Assembly (NCBI GenBank): GCA_905233385.1
Contig: CAJOEH010000014.1
Coordinates: 1-57,092, forward strand
Length of the DNA stretch: 57,092 nt
Direction of reading: 5' to 3'
From: an uncultured Oscillospiraceae bacterium
GTDB lineage: Bacteria > Bacillota > Clostridia > Oscillospirales > Oscillospiraceae
The notes beneath the pieces were generated by a model that searched no databases, was not told where the DNA came from, and saw only the letters and a list, made by a program, of their open reading frames with translations. Both the position numbers and the translations under genes were made by a program. Position 1 is the stretch's first letter. Each line of letters begins with the position of its first letter. Shown here one piece after another: positions 8,007 through 15,925 of the stretch.

Positions 8007-8828
8007 ATGGAATTCTGGGTACTGGGCGGAGACCGGCGGAACTACTGGGCGGCGAAGCATTTGCAGGCGAACGGGCATACGGTCCGCTGCTTCGGCGTGC
8101 CGGACGCGCCGGACGAACCGCTGCCCTTTTATATCGAACGGCTGATCCTCCCCTTCCCGTCCTTTCAGGGCGCGCTGGTGCGGGGGCATTCCGCCGTTCC
8201 GATGGAGGAAGTTTTGCACCACGTCGACGCGGACAGCACGGTGTACGGCGGGCTGTTCGGCGCGTGGCGCGAGGCGCTGGAGCACCACGGCGCGAAGGTG
8301 CGCGATCTCTACGGCACCGAGCCGATGACGACCGCGAACGCCATTCCGACCGCGGAGGGCGCGATCCAGCTCGCGATGGATCACGCGCCGATCACCCTGC
8401 ACGGCGCGAACGTTCTCGTGATCGGCTTCGGCCGGATCGGCAAAATATTGGCGCGGAAGCTGCACGGGCTGTCCGCCTGCGTGACCGTCGCGGCGCGAAA
8501 GCCGACCGACCTCGCGCTCGCCGAGGCAATGGGCTTGCAGACCGACCTGACCGGGAAGTATCTCCACGGGCTTTCGCAATATGATTTCCTATTCAATACC
8601 GTTCCCGCGACGATACTGGCAGAGGAACAGCTCGACCGTCTCAGTCCCGACTGTCTGCTGATTGAGCTCGCTTCCCTGCCCGGCGGCTTTTCGCAGGAAT
8701 ACTGCAAAGCGAAAGGAATCAACTGTCTCTTTGCGCCGGGACTGCCGGGACACTGCGCGCCGAAGTCCGCCGGCGCGATCTACGCGCAGAACATTCTGGA
8801 CGATATTCGAAGGGAGGAAACGCCATGA
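8007..8828 (+). CDS. dpaA: Dipicolinate synthase subunit A
   Basis: A 273-residue SpoVFA-type protein. With DpaB it converts dihydrodipicolinate, a lysine-pathway intermediate, to dipicolinic acid in the mother cell, which is then loaded into the spore core with calcium. The N-terminal motif FWVLGGDRRNYWAAKHL is characteristic. A Rossmann fold follows near residues 130-160, with GANVLVIGFGRIGKILARKL carrying the GxGxxG dinucleotide-binding pattern. GAAAGAAGGG precedes the ATG. The stop overlaps dpaB by four bases (ATGA), so the subunits are translationally coupled. This is direct evidence that the organism can make heat-resistant spores, unless the genes are vestigial. Confidence 0.92.
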   Translation: MEFWVLGGDRRNYWAAKHLQANGHTVRCFGVPDAPDEPLPFYIERLILPFPSFQGALVRGHSAVPMEEVLHHVDADSTVYGGLFGAWREALEHHGAKVRDLYGTEPMTTANAIPTAEGAIQLAMDHAPITLHGANVLVIGFGRIGKILARKLHGLSACVTVAARKPTDLALAEAMGLQTDLTGKYLHGLSQYDFLFNTVPATILAEEQLDRLSPDCLLIELASLPGGFSQEYCKAKGINCLFAPGLPGHCAPKSAGAIYAQNILDDIRREETP

Positions 8829-9391
8829 AACAAACCGTCGGCTTCGGCCTGTGCGGCTCGTTCTGTACCTACCGGAAGACGATCGACGCCCTGCGCGCGC
8901 TGGCGCGGGACTACGAGGTGATCCCCGTCTTCTCCGAGGCGGGCTATACGATCGACAGCCGCTTCGGCGCGGCGGCGGACTTTATCGCGGAGGTCGAGGA
9001 GATCTGCGGCGCGAAGGCCCTGCACACGATCGCCGAAGTGGAGCCCTTCGGCCCGAAGAAGCTGCTGGACCTGATGATCGTCGCGCCGTGCACGGGCAAC
9101 ACGCTCGGCAAGATCGCGAACGGGATCGCGGACTCCCCCGTGACCTTCGCCTGCAAGGCGCACCTGCGCAACGGCCGGCCGGTCGTGCTGGCGATCTCGA
9201 CGAACGACGGCCTTTCCGCGAGCGCGGAGAACATCGGCAAGCTGCTCAACCGAAAGCACTACTATTTCGTCCCCTTCGGGCAGGACAGCCCGCAGGGAAA
9301 GCCCTACAGCCTCGTCGCGGATATGGAGCAGCTCTCCGCGACCGCCGCCGCGGCCCTGCGCGGCGAACAAGTGCAGCCGCTGCTGCTCTGA
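8825..9391 (+). CDS. dpaB: Dipicolinate synthase subunit B
   Basis: A 188-residue flavoprotein-like subunit of the SpoVFB family. Signatures are the N-terminal GFGLCGSFCTYRKTI and the APCTGNTLGKIANGI segment near residues 98-112, typical of HFCD/flavoprotein folds. It acts with DpaA in dipicolinic acid synthesis during sporulation. The start overlaps the dpaA stop (ATGA) with a GGAGG site inside dpaA. Length matches the family. Some clostridia lack SpoVF and use an electron-transfer flavoprotein instead; this genome has the canonical pair. Confidence 0.92.
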   Translation: MKQTVGFGLCGSFCTYRKTIDALRALARDYEVIPVFSEAGYTIDSRFGAAADFIAEVEEICGAKALHTIAEVEPFGPKKLLDLMIVAPCTGNTLGKIANGIADSPVTFACKAHLRNGRPVVLAISTNDGLSASAENIGKLLNRKHYYFVPFGQDSPQGKPYSLVADMEQLSATAAAALRGEQVQPLLL

Positions 9392-9396
9392 TCATC

Positions 9397-9425
9397 TTGC
9401 TTTTTTTGCAGGGAGCGGATATAAT
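9397..9425 (+). promoter_or_regulatory. Predicted promoter of the glycosyltransferase gene
   Basis: TTGCTT (9397-9402) and TATAAT (9420-9425) are separated by 17 bases, right after the dpaB stop. Confidence 0.6.
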
Positions 9426-9454
9426 AGAGGCAGAACAACAAAGGAGGACAGCGT

Positions 9455-10438
9455 ATGCCGACTTTCAGTCTGATCGTGCCGATCTACAAGATCGAAGCCT
9501 ACCTGCCGAAGTGCATCGACTCCGTCTTAGCGCAGACCTGTCAGGATTATGAACTGCTGTTGGTGGACGACGGCTCGCCCGACGGCTGCGGCGCCATCTG
9601 CGACGACTACGCGCAGCGGTACCCGGATAAGATCCGTGCCGTCCATCAGCCGAACGGCGGCGCGGGCGCGGCGCGGAACCACGGCGTCGCGCTGTCCACA
9701 GGCGACTATCTGCTCTTTATCGACGGCGACGACTACCTCTCCGCCAACTTCCTCGCCGATCTCAAGGAAACCATCCGCGCCACGCCCGCTGACCTGATCC
9801 TCTACGGCGCGGAGGTGGAAAAGGACGGCAAAAAGGTCGGCGAGCTGCACGAGCTCGTCGCGCCCGGCAGGCTGCTGGAGGTCAAAGACGAGCCCGGTCT
9901 CTTCTTCGGCGTGATGGCGCCGTGGAACCGTGCCTACCGCCGCGAGCTGTTTACGGAGTACGACATCTCCTTCGCGACAAAGGTCTGGTACGAGGACATC
10001 CGCGTCGTCACCAAGATCCTCGCCGTCGCGGAGACGGCGATCCGCCTGCCCGGGTGCTACTATCACTACCTCCAGCGCGAGGGCAGCGCGATGAACAACA
10101 AGAACAGCGAGCGCAACGTCGAGATCCTCTACGCCTACGACGACATCCTCGGCTGGTACAGGGAACACGGCTATTACGAAACGTACCGCGACGCGATTGA
10201 GTTCCAGGCGATCCAGCACCTCTGGCTCGCCGCCACGGTGCGCGTCCTGCTCATCGACCGGAAGCACCACCTGATCGCGGACTTCCGCGCCTACATGGAA
10301 AAGAACTTCCCGCGCTTCCGCGAGAATCCGTATCTTGACAAACTGGACGGCAACAAGAAGCTGGCGTTCCGGCTGATCGACAAAAAGCGCTACCGCACCG
10401 TCCGCCTGCTGTTCCGTCTCAAGAACAAGCTCGGATAA
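9455..10438 (+). CDS. Family 2 glycosyltransferase
   Basis: A 327-residue GT-A fold enzyme. Motifs: FSLIVPIYKIEAYLPKCIDS (nucleotide-sugar binding start), LLLVDDGSPDG near residues 33-43, the N-G-G-x-G-x-A-R-N motif near 68-76, and the metal-binding FIDGDDY (DxD-like) near 89-95. The C-terminal part (MAPWNRAYRRELF, VWYEDIRV with the ED pair) matches polysaccharide and teichoic-acid glycosyltransferases of this type. No membrane segment is visible, so it probably works at the cytoplasmic face. It has its own promoter and GGAGG, and is followed by a strong terminator, so it is likely monocistronic. The sugar and acceptor cannot be read from sequence. Confidence 0.85.
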   Translation: MPTFSLIVPIYKIEAYLPKCIDSVLAQTCQDYELLLVDDGSPDGCGAICDDYAQRYPDKIRAVHQPNGGAGAARNHGVALSTGDYLLFIDGDDYLSANFLADLKETIRATPADLILYGAEVEKDGKKVGELHELVAPGRLLEVKDEPGLFFGVMAPWNRAYRRELFTEYDISFATKVWYEDIRVVTKILAVAETAIRLPGCYYHYLQREGSAMNNKNSERNVEILYAYDDILGWYREHGYYETYRDAIEFQAIQHLWLAATVRVLLIDRKHHLIADFRAYMEKNFPRFRENPYLDKLDGNKKLAFRLIDKKRYRTVRLLFRLKNKLG

Positions 10439-10452
10439 TAGAATGAAAAAAT

Positions 10453-10490
10453 ACAGCAAGGCCGCACCCTCTCGGGTGCGGCCTTGCTGT
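10453..10490 (+). terminator. Terminator of the glycosyltransferase gene
   Basis: A 17-bp perfect stem (10453-10469 and 10474-10490) with a TCTC loop, followed by TGTTTG. A 36-base core is repeated exactly at 11062-11097. Confidence 0.8.
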
Positions 10491-10513
10491 TGTTTGCGCA
10501 ATTCCCGTTCCGT

Positions 10514-10745
10514 GTCATTGCGAGGTTTGCGGAGCAAATTGCGGGTGCAATCCGTCCGTTGCAGGTTTAGACGCTGCGCTGGAAAAAGCGTCGTAGGGAG
10601 GCGTCCCCTGACGCCTCCGCGCGCTGCTTTCGGATGGCTATCGGTAATCGCGGAGGCATGTGGGCATGCCTCCCTACGTTGCCTCATTTTCGGAAAAGTG
10701 TCCCGCGTCGAGAGGCACAGATTGCCACGACAAGCGGGCAATGAC
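10514..10745. repeat. Intergenic palindrome-ended element, copy 1
   Basis: A 232-base element bounded by GTCATTGC (10514-10521) and its inverted copy GCAATGAC (10738-10745). It contains no credible coding sequence. Inside lies a 174-base segment (10547-10720) that is repeated with at least one visible base difference at 10788-10961. A core with CCGTCCGTTGCAGGTTTAG and several short hairpins (GGGAGGCGTCCCCTGACGCCTCC type) is visible. No transposase is encoded, so this is a MITE/REP-like repeat. Confidence 0.75.
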
Positions 10746-10769
10746 TAAGAAGAAGTCGCTTTCAAAGCT

Positions 10770-10989
10770 GTCATTGCCCCGAACGGGGCAATCCGTCCGT
10801 TGCAGGTTTAGACGCTGCGCTGGAAAAAGCGTCGTAGGGAGGCGTCCCCTGACGCCTCCGCGCGCTGCTTTCGGATGGCTTTCGGTAATCGCGGAGGCAT
10901 GTGGGCATGCCTCCCTACGTTGCCTCATTTTCGGAAAAGTGTCCCGCGTCGAGAGGCACAGCGACCGACTTTGTCGGTCTCGCAATGAC
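10770..10989. repeat. Intergenic palindrome-ended element, copy 2
   Basis: A 220-base element with the same ends as copy 1 (GTCATTGC at 10770-10777, GCAATGAC at 10982-10989), in direct orientation and 24 bases further on. The internal 174 bases (10788-10961) nearly match copy 1, while the terminal hairpins differ in sequence but not in structure (GCCCCGAACGGGGC at the left, CGACTTTGTCG-type at the right). The region 10441-11123 otherwise holds only the two flanking terminators. Confidence 0.75.
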
Positions 10990-11061
10990 AGACTTGTTGC
11001 TGCTTTCTTTCTATATGTCTGGAACTGCAAATACGATTGCAATTCTTGTGCCAATCAAAAG

Positions 11062-11095
11062 AGCAAGGCCGCACCCTCTCGGGTGCGGCCTTGCT
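11062..11095 (-). terminator. Terminator of the WG-repeat lipoprotein gene (bidirectional)
   Basis: A 15-bp perfect stem (11062-11076 and 11081-11095) around TCTC, identical to the glycosyltransferase terminator. On the plus strand a T-rich run (TATTTTTTC) follows. Read on the minus strand it lies just past the lipoprotein stop. Confidence 0.7.
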
Positions 11096-11123
11096 GTATT
11101 TTTTCGCCTTTCGGCCGAACGCC

Positions 11124-12872
11124 TCAATCTCCCGCGTCCAGATGGCGGCGGAAGACGACCTTTCCCGAAGTGTCGTAGACGGTGCACGAGGTCTCGTCTA
11201 AGGCGCAGATATAGCCGTTTATGATGTACGGTATCGAGTCGCTGGAAAAGCGCATGATCAGATCGCCGTCCTCCCCGAAGAGCACCCAGTGCCCCTTTTC
11301 CCTGGCCAGATACCATACCCTTCCGGTGACCGCGTCCACCTGTCGTCCCGTGGAGTAGTATTGATATATCTCCTCGTCGCTGACTTTTCCGCCGGGCAGT
11401 TCCGTGATCTCCAGCGTATCCTCATCGATCAGGCAGAACCTGCCGCTTCTGTCGGTCCAGACATAGCCCTTTCGGAGCTCTCCGTCCTGACAGACGGCGG
11501 CATGTATGAGACCGGAATCAATGTCGGTAACAGCGACTTCCCTCTCCGGGTTGGCCTTATCCACAAACCGCACCGAGCTTTCTCCCAGTTCCTCGTGGAC
11601 AAGATACGTCGTTTCGCCGATCCGTTCCACATAGACACAGCCGTCGAAGAGCAAATTGCCGTCCAGGTCGTAGTATTCGCTGCAGCTGGCCTGCAGGTCA
11701 TAGTCGTATCCGCCGTCGGCGCAGATCATGCCGTCCTGCAGATAGACCCAATCCGCGTCGCTCGTGAACACTTCCCGACCGGCGGTATCGAGCACGACCG
11801 AGGTCTTCCAGTCCCACCCGCTGTAACGGCTCTGGACCGCGTATCCGTTCTGGAACTCCTCGCAGGAAAGATACTGCGGTTCGATCACCCACCTTCCGCT
11901 GCGGTCGACGTAGCCGTAGTTGATGCCGTCGGTGCTGACGCAGGCAAGGCCGTCCGCAAACGCGCTGCCGTTTTGGTACGGCCCCAGAATATGCCTGCCG
12001 GTGAGGTCGTAGTAGTCGACGCGGTATCGGTTGAAAGCGTCGTCATCGTACCATGCCTGGCTGACCTGCAGAATGCCCTCGGACTCCTGCATCCAGACGT
12101 TGTCGCAGTCGGAATCGACGGCGAGAACAGCACTGTCAAACAGGACCTCTCCATGCAGGTCAAAGACCGTGAACCCCTTTTGCCGCGATGCCGCGGAATC
12201 GTCCCACGCGCTGCCGCGTATAGCAACGATGCAATCCGGGAAGCCCTCGAAGGACCAGTCGGAAAACGGAAGCAGAAAACTGCCGTCCATGGAGATCAGC
12301 GCGGTCTCGCGCGTCGCGTTGATCTCATCCCATTCGCCGTATTCCTCTTCGTGATGGATCACAGACGCGTCGCGGTAGCGGGTCACCTGCAAAAACGGCA
12401 GCTGTACGTAGTCGTAACTGCCCGGAACATAGCAGTACAGAGGGTAGGCGGCGGTGTATATGCCGTCGGTGAGCATACGGCCCTTGCTGTCGGCAAGGCC
12501 GTAGAGATAGCAGTCGCCCCAGCTGTAGCCGTCCTCCGTGCTGGTGAAGAGCCGTCCCGCCACGTAGGGGAAGACGTCGCCGTAGCTCGTCGCGGGCACG
12601 AATTCATCCAGCGGCCCGTCGGAGATCGGCGTGCAGATCTCCTCGGCGGGCTGATACCGCTCATATTGGGTGTCGTCAACGTAAATGCTGACGCCGCCGA
12701 CGTCTACGGCGCGGGGATGCCGGACCGCCGGCTCCGTAGGCGCCGGTTCTTCGGGCAGACCGGTTTCTAATCTCGCGTTTCCCCTGCCCAGCCGCAGCGT
12801 GCCGCAGCCGGACAGCAGAGATACCGGCAGCAGCAGCGCAAGGCTCAGCGCGAAGGCGCGTTTGGCATTCAT
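11124..12872 (-). CDS. WG-repeat-containing lipoprotein
   Basis: A 582-residue secreted lipoprotein. The signal peptide ends in the lipobox LLSGC (cysteine near residue 23), so it should be lipid-anchored on the outer face of the membrane. The body contains repeated beta-hairpin units of the WG/KWG type, for example 'INYGYVDRSGRWVIEPQYL', 'GRMLTDGIYTA' and 'GRFCLIDEDTLEI', which form beta-propeller-like scaffolds of unknown ligand. AAGGAGG precedes the ATG. It begins 37 bases after the PstS-like gene on the same strand, so the two are probably co-transcribed. No enzymatic motif is visible. Confidence 0.8.
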   Translation of the reverse strand: MNAKRAFALSLALLLPVSLLSGCGTLRLGRGNARLETGLPEEPAPTEPAVRHPRAVDVGGVSIYVDDTQYERYQPAEEICTPISDGPLDEFVPATSYGDVFPYVAGRLFTSTEDGYSWGDCYLYGLADSKGRMLTDGIYTAAYPLYCYVPGSYDYVQLPFLQVTRYRDASVIHHEEEYGEWDEINATRETALISMDGSFLLPFSDWSFEGFPDCIVAIRGSAWDDSAASRQKGFTVFDLHGEVLFDSAVLAVDSDCDNVWMQESEGILQVSQAWYDDDAFNRYRVDYYDLTGRHILGPYQNGSAFADGLACVSTDGINYGYVDRSGRWVIEPQYLSCEEFQNGYAVQSRYSGWDWKTSVVLDTAGREVFTSDADWVYLQDGMICADGGYDYDLQASCSEYYDLDGNLLFDGCVYVERIGETTYLVHEELGESSVRFVDKANPEREVAVTDIDSGLIHAAVCQDGELRKGYVWTDRSGRFCLIDEDTLEITELPGGKVSDEEIYQYYSTGRQVDAVTGRVWYLAREKGHWVLFGEDGDLIMRFSSDSIPYIINGYICALDETSCTVYDTSGKVVFRRHLDAGD

Positions 12873-12909
12873 CAGGATTCCTCCTTTTCCGCAGTTTCCG
12901 GCTGAACGA

Positions 12910-13857
12910 TCAGTTTTCGTCGAATTGCATCACGGAGACGTAGCCCTCGCTGTCGATCAGGCGCTGGCCTTCCTCGCTCATGATAAAGTTGTAGAGATAG
13001 CGGATGGGGCTGTCCTCGGGGGTGTCGTGGGCGATCACGCAGTAATAGGCGTTGAGGTGGGGGTAGGTCTCGTCCCGGATGGTCTGTCTGCACGGCTCGA
13101 CGCCGTCCACCTTCAGCAGCTTCAGCCCCTGCGCCATCTCCATATCATGGGCATAGTAGTAGACCGAGTACCCGATGGCGTTGGCCGAGTTGTCATAGCT
13201 CTTTACCACGGACATCAGCTCGCCCATCCCGCCCGCGACGTATTCCGCAGGCGCTTCCGCCATCTCCACGTCCTTCATCACGAGCTTTTTGATCAACGCC
13301 TGAGAGCCCGCGCCCTCGTTGCGCTGGATGGCGATGATCGGAGCGTCTTCGCCGCCGACTTCCTTCCAGTTGGTGATCTTGCCGGAGTAGATGTCGCGGA
13401 TCTGATCGGTGGTGAGGTTGTCCACGGGATTGTTCTCATTGACCACGAAGACCAGCGCGTCGCGGCCGAAAATATAGGTATCCGCCTCAAAATGATTCTC
13501 CTCCATCTCGTCCCAGACCGCCTTGTTCGGCTCGCCGGAGATCAGGATGTCGGCTTCGCCCGCCATCAGGTTGCGGAAGGACTGGGTGGTGCGGTTGAAC
13601 TGCACCAGATCCGCCACGTCGTCGCGGCTCTCGCCCAAAAGGACGGAGGCAAGCGCCTGGCCCAGCGGAACGCAGGCGGTGGAGCCGTCCATGCGGGGGA
13701 AGTTCTCGCGGGTGAAGCGGAACACGTCGTCGGGGATCGCCTCCGTGGGGGTCTCCGAGGGCAGTTCGGTCTCCTTCACGGCAGGCTCGTCCCCGCAGCC
13801 CGCAAAGAGGGCGGCGACGAGCAAAAGGATCATAAGCAGAGCAATTCCTTTTTTCAT
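12910..13857 (-). CDS. PstS-like phosphate/anion-binding lipoprotein
   Basis: A 315-residue substrate-binding protein. The signal peptide has the lipobox LFAGC near residues 17-21. The PBP-like fold shows the PstS hallmarks STACVPLGQ near residue 59, the segment VNENNPVDNLTTDQIRDIYSG near 138-158, then ITNWKEVGG and RNEGAGSQ (normally R-x-x-G-S-G-T, the phosphate loop). The start at 13857 follows AAGGAG; the upstream extension to 14061 is non-homologous. No pstC/A/B genes are adjacent, so this is an orphan binding protein paired with a WG-repeat lipoprotein. It may act in sensing or with a transporter encoded elsewhere. The altered phosphate loop (GAGSQ) leaves the ligand open. Confidence 0.8.
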   Translation of the reverse strand: MKKGIALLMILLLVAALFAGCGDEPAVKETELPSETPTEAIPDDVFRFTRENFPRMDGSTACVPLGQALASVLLGESRDDVADLVQFNRTTQSFRNLMAGEADILISGEPNKAVWDEMEENHFEADTYIFGRDALVFVVNENNPVDNLTTDQIRDIYSGKITNWKEVGGEDAPIIAIQRNEGAGSQALIKKLVMKDVEMAEAPAEYVAGGMGELMSVVKSYDNSANAIGYSVYYYAHDMEMAQGLKLLKVDGVEPCRQTIRDETYPHLNAYYCVIAHDTPEDSPIRYLYNFIMSEEGQRLIDSEGYVSVMQFDEN

Positions 13858-13997
13858 AAGGCTTTTCTCCTTGTCAAAAAAACATGATTTCTCTGCGCCG
13901 GGTTTCAGCGCAGTTTTTTGGGGGCACCGCCCCGCTGAAAATAAGACGTTACAAGACGCGGAAAGTTCCCGCAAGTCACGCAGATGTTTTACAATAC

Positions 13998-14032
13998 AGC
14001 TCCCTACGCTGCAATGAGCAGCGCAGGGAGCT
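13998..14032 (-). terminator. Possible terminator between the low-GC lipoprotein and the PstS-like gene
   Basis: A 15-bp stem with one mismatch (13998-14012 and 14018-14032) around an AATGA loop, about 63 bases past the stop at 14096. On the minus strand it is followed by TGTATTGTAAAAC, a weak T-tract, so the assignment is moderate. The rest of 13858-14095 shows no gene. Confidence 0.5.
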
Positions 14033-14095
14033 CCACGCTTCAGTCTCCCGCTAATACGCAAAATCCCGTTTTCGGATTGACTCTACATGATTTAA

Positions 14096-14536
14096 TTAAT
14101 CTCCAAAGCCCTTTTCCCATAAAGAATTGAACTCTTCAAGATCGAAGTCTAATGATTGGTAACCTTGGCTGTGATACTCTTTATCGAAGTAATCATTCCG
14201 GCATTCGGACAGCAGTTGAAAACTGCCGTCTGCGTATTTGATCATGAAACATGCTCCATATGGCGTATCGCGCGGTTCAAACGCAGGCTCCTTGCATGGC
14301 GTCTCGCGCAGTGCTCCGATGGCTGTAACAAGCTGTTCGCCGCTTACAGTTTCCTTGACATCAATGCTTGACTGGCTCAATGCTTCATCTTCCGTTACAA
14401 AAACACGGGATATTTCCGTGATTTGCTCCTCATTCTGATATAACTTGAATTCAATCGGTTTTTGAGAAAACAAAGAGCAACCTTCCAGCAAAGAAACCAG
14501 TGCCAATGCGAGAAGAATAAACGCGCATTTTCTCAT
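14096..14536 (-). CDS. Small lipoprotein of unknown function, low GC
   Basis: A 146-residue protein with a signal peptide ending in the lipobox LLEGC (cysteine near residue 20), so membrane-anchored outside the cell. The mature part is an alpha/beta mix with the conserved-looking segment GACFMIKYADGSFQLLSECRND. It is not recognised as a named family. Base composition is clearly more AT-rich than the neighbours (about 43 percent GC by eye), suggesting transfer or relaxed selection. It starts 5 bases after the ahcY stop with AAGGTG inside ahcY, so it is likely read from the ahcY transcript; any functional link is unproven. Confidence 0.65.
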   Translation of the reverse strand: MRKCAFILLALALVSLLEGCSLFSQKPIEFKLYQNEEQITEISRVFVTEDEALSQSSIDVKETVSGEQLVTAIGALRETPCKEPAFEPRDTPYGACFMIKYADGSFQLLSECRNDYFDKEYHSQGYQSLDFDLEEFNSLWEKGFGD

Positions 14537-14541
14537 TTCCG

Positions 14542-15786
14542 TTACACCTTCCAGCCGGAGAGGTAGGCCTCCTGCTCGGGAGTCAGGACGTCGATTTTGA
14601 AACCCGCGCCGTCGAGCTTCAGGCGGGAAACCGCGTCGTCGATCTCGCGCGGCACCTCGTAGACCTGCTTTTCCATCTTCGCGCCGTGGCGGAGCATATA
14701 TTCCAGCGACAGCGCCTGCACGGCGAAGCTCGTGTCCATGATCTCCGCGGGATGGCCGTTGCCCGAGGCGAGGTTGACGAGGCGCCCCTCGGCGAGCAGG
14801 TTGAGCACTCTGCCGTCCGGCAGCTCGTAGCCGACGATGTCGTTGCGGCGTTTGAAGACGCGCACCGCCATTGCCTCCAACTCCTCCGCGTTGACCTCCA
14901 CGTTGAAATGCCCCGCGTTGGAGAGGAAGGCATTGTTCTTCATGACTTCAAAATGACGGCGCGTAATAACGTCGCGGCAGCCGGTCACGGTGACGAAAAG
15001 ATCGCCCTGCGGCGCGGCCTCGTCCATCGGCATCACGCGGCAGCCGTCCATCGACGCCTCCAAAGCCTTGATCGGGTCGATCTCCGTGACGATGACGTTC
15101 GCGCCCATCCCCTTCGCGCGCATGGCGACGCCGCGGCCGCAGTAGCCGTAGCCCGCGACGACGACCGTCTTTCCCGCGACGAGCAGGTTGGTCGTGTGCA
15201 TGATCGCGTCCCAGACGGACTGACCCGTGCCGTACTTATTGTCGTAATAATGCTTGCACTTCGCGTCGTTCACGTTCATCATCGGGAAGGGCAGCAAGCC
15301 CTCCTTCGCGCGGGCGTAGAGCCGGTGGATGCCGGTGGTCGTCTCCTCCGCGCCGCCGATGATTCTGTCGCCCAGATGGGCATAATCGCCGCTCAGGAGG
15401 TCTAAAAGGTCGCCGCCGTCGTCAATAATCAGATCGGGATGGCAGGACAGAGCTTCGACCAGAAGCTGCCGGTATTCGTCGGCGTTGACGCCGTGCATCG
15501 CGTAGGTCTCGACGCCCATGGACGCCAGTCCCGCGGCGACATCGTCCTGCGTGGACAGCGGATTACAGCCGGTCGCGTGGACCTCCGCGCCGCCCGCCGC
15601 GAGGCAGAGCGCAAGAAAGGCGGTCTTCGCCTCCATGTGGATGGAAATGGTGATCTTCTTCCCCGCGAAGGGCTGTTCGCGCTCGAAGCGCTCGCGGATC
15701 GCGACCAGCGCGGGCATAAAGTCGCGCACCCACTCGATCTTCATTCTGCCGTAGGCGGCGAGGGACGTATCTCTGACGTGGCTCAT
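14542..15786 (-). CDS. ahcY: Adenosylhomocysteinase (S-adenosyl-L-homocysteine hydrolase)
   Basis: A 414-residue cytoplasmic NAD-dependent enzyme that splits S-adenosylhomocysteine into adenosine and homocysteine, relieving inhibition of methyltransferases. Motifs: ISIHMEAKTAFLA near residues 46-58, the HATGCNPLSTQDDVAAGL substrate loop, CKHYYDNKYGTGQS, and the NAD-binding VVVAGYGYCGRGVAMRAKG near 215-233. The start at 15786 follows CGGAGG. A sigma-A promoter lies 30-60 bases upstream. It is shorter than the plant and animal form but normal for clostridial enzymes. The adenosine produced can feed the adenosine deaminase and nucleoside salvage genes in this window. Confidence 0.92.
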   Translation of the reverse strand: MSHVRDTSLAAYGRMKIEWVRDFMPALVAIRERFEREQPFAGKKITISIHMEAKTAFLALCLAAGGAEVHATGCNPLSTQDDVAAGLASMGVETYAMHGVNADEYRQLLVEALSCHPDLIIDDGGDLLDLLSGDYAHLGDRIIGGAEETTTGIHRLYARAKEGLLPFPMMNVNDAKCKHYYDNKYGTGQSVWDAIMHTTNLLVAGKTVVVAGYGYCGRGVAMRAKGMGANVIVTEIDPIKALEASMDGCRVMPMDEAAPQGDLFVTVTGCRDVITRRHFEVMKNNAFLSNAGHFNVEVNAEELEAMAVRVFKRRNDIVGYELPDGRVLNLLAEGRLVNLASGNGHPAEIMDTSFAVQALSLEYMLRHGAKMEKQVYEVPREIDDAVSRLKLDGAGFKIDVLTPEQEAYLSGWKV

Positions 15787-15814
15787 GGCTACTACCTCCG
15801 AAATTTCTCTGTTT

Positions 15815-15843
15815 ATCATAGCACAGAAGCCGCTTTTTTTCAA
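15815..15843 (-). promoter_or_regulatory. Predicted ahcY promoter
   Basis: On the minus strand TTGAAA (15838-15843) and TATGAT (15815-15820) are 17 bases apart. Confidence 0.6.
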
Positions 15844-15871
15844 TCATCGGACAAAATTCAAAGAAAGTTTA

Positions 15872-15900
15872 TAGACAAGCGGAGAAAAATCCGTTAGAAT
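15872..15900 (+). promoter_or_regulatory. Predicted promoter of the rhomboid-like gene
   Basis: TAGACA (15872-15877) and TAGAAT (15895-15900) are 17 bases apart. GAAGGAGGG follows before the ATG at 15926. Divergent from the ahcY promoter. Confidence 0.55.
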
Positions 15901-15925
15901 AGGGATCATCCGAAGGAGGGATTCT

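Noticed and set aside
7886-8008. N-terminal extension of the DUF4364 protein to 8008
   Set aside because: It crosses a clear promoter and ribosome site and overlaps the start of dpaA; the shorter start fits the family.
10443-11316. Several short open frames inside the intergenic repeat block
   Set aside because: They arise from the repeats and terminators, are duplicated with them, and have no ribosome sites or recognisable domains.
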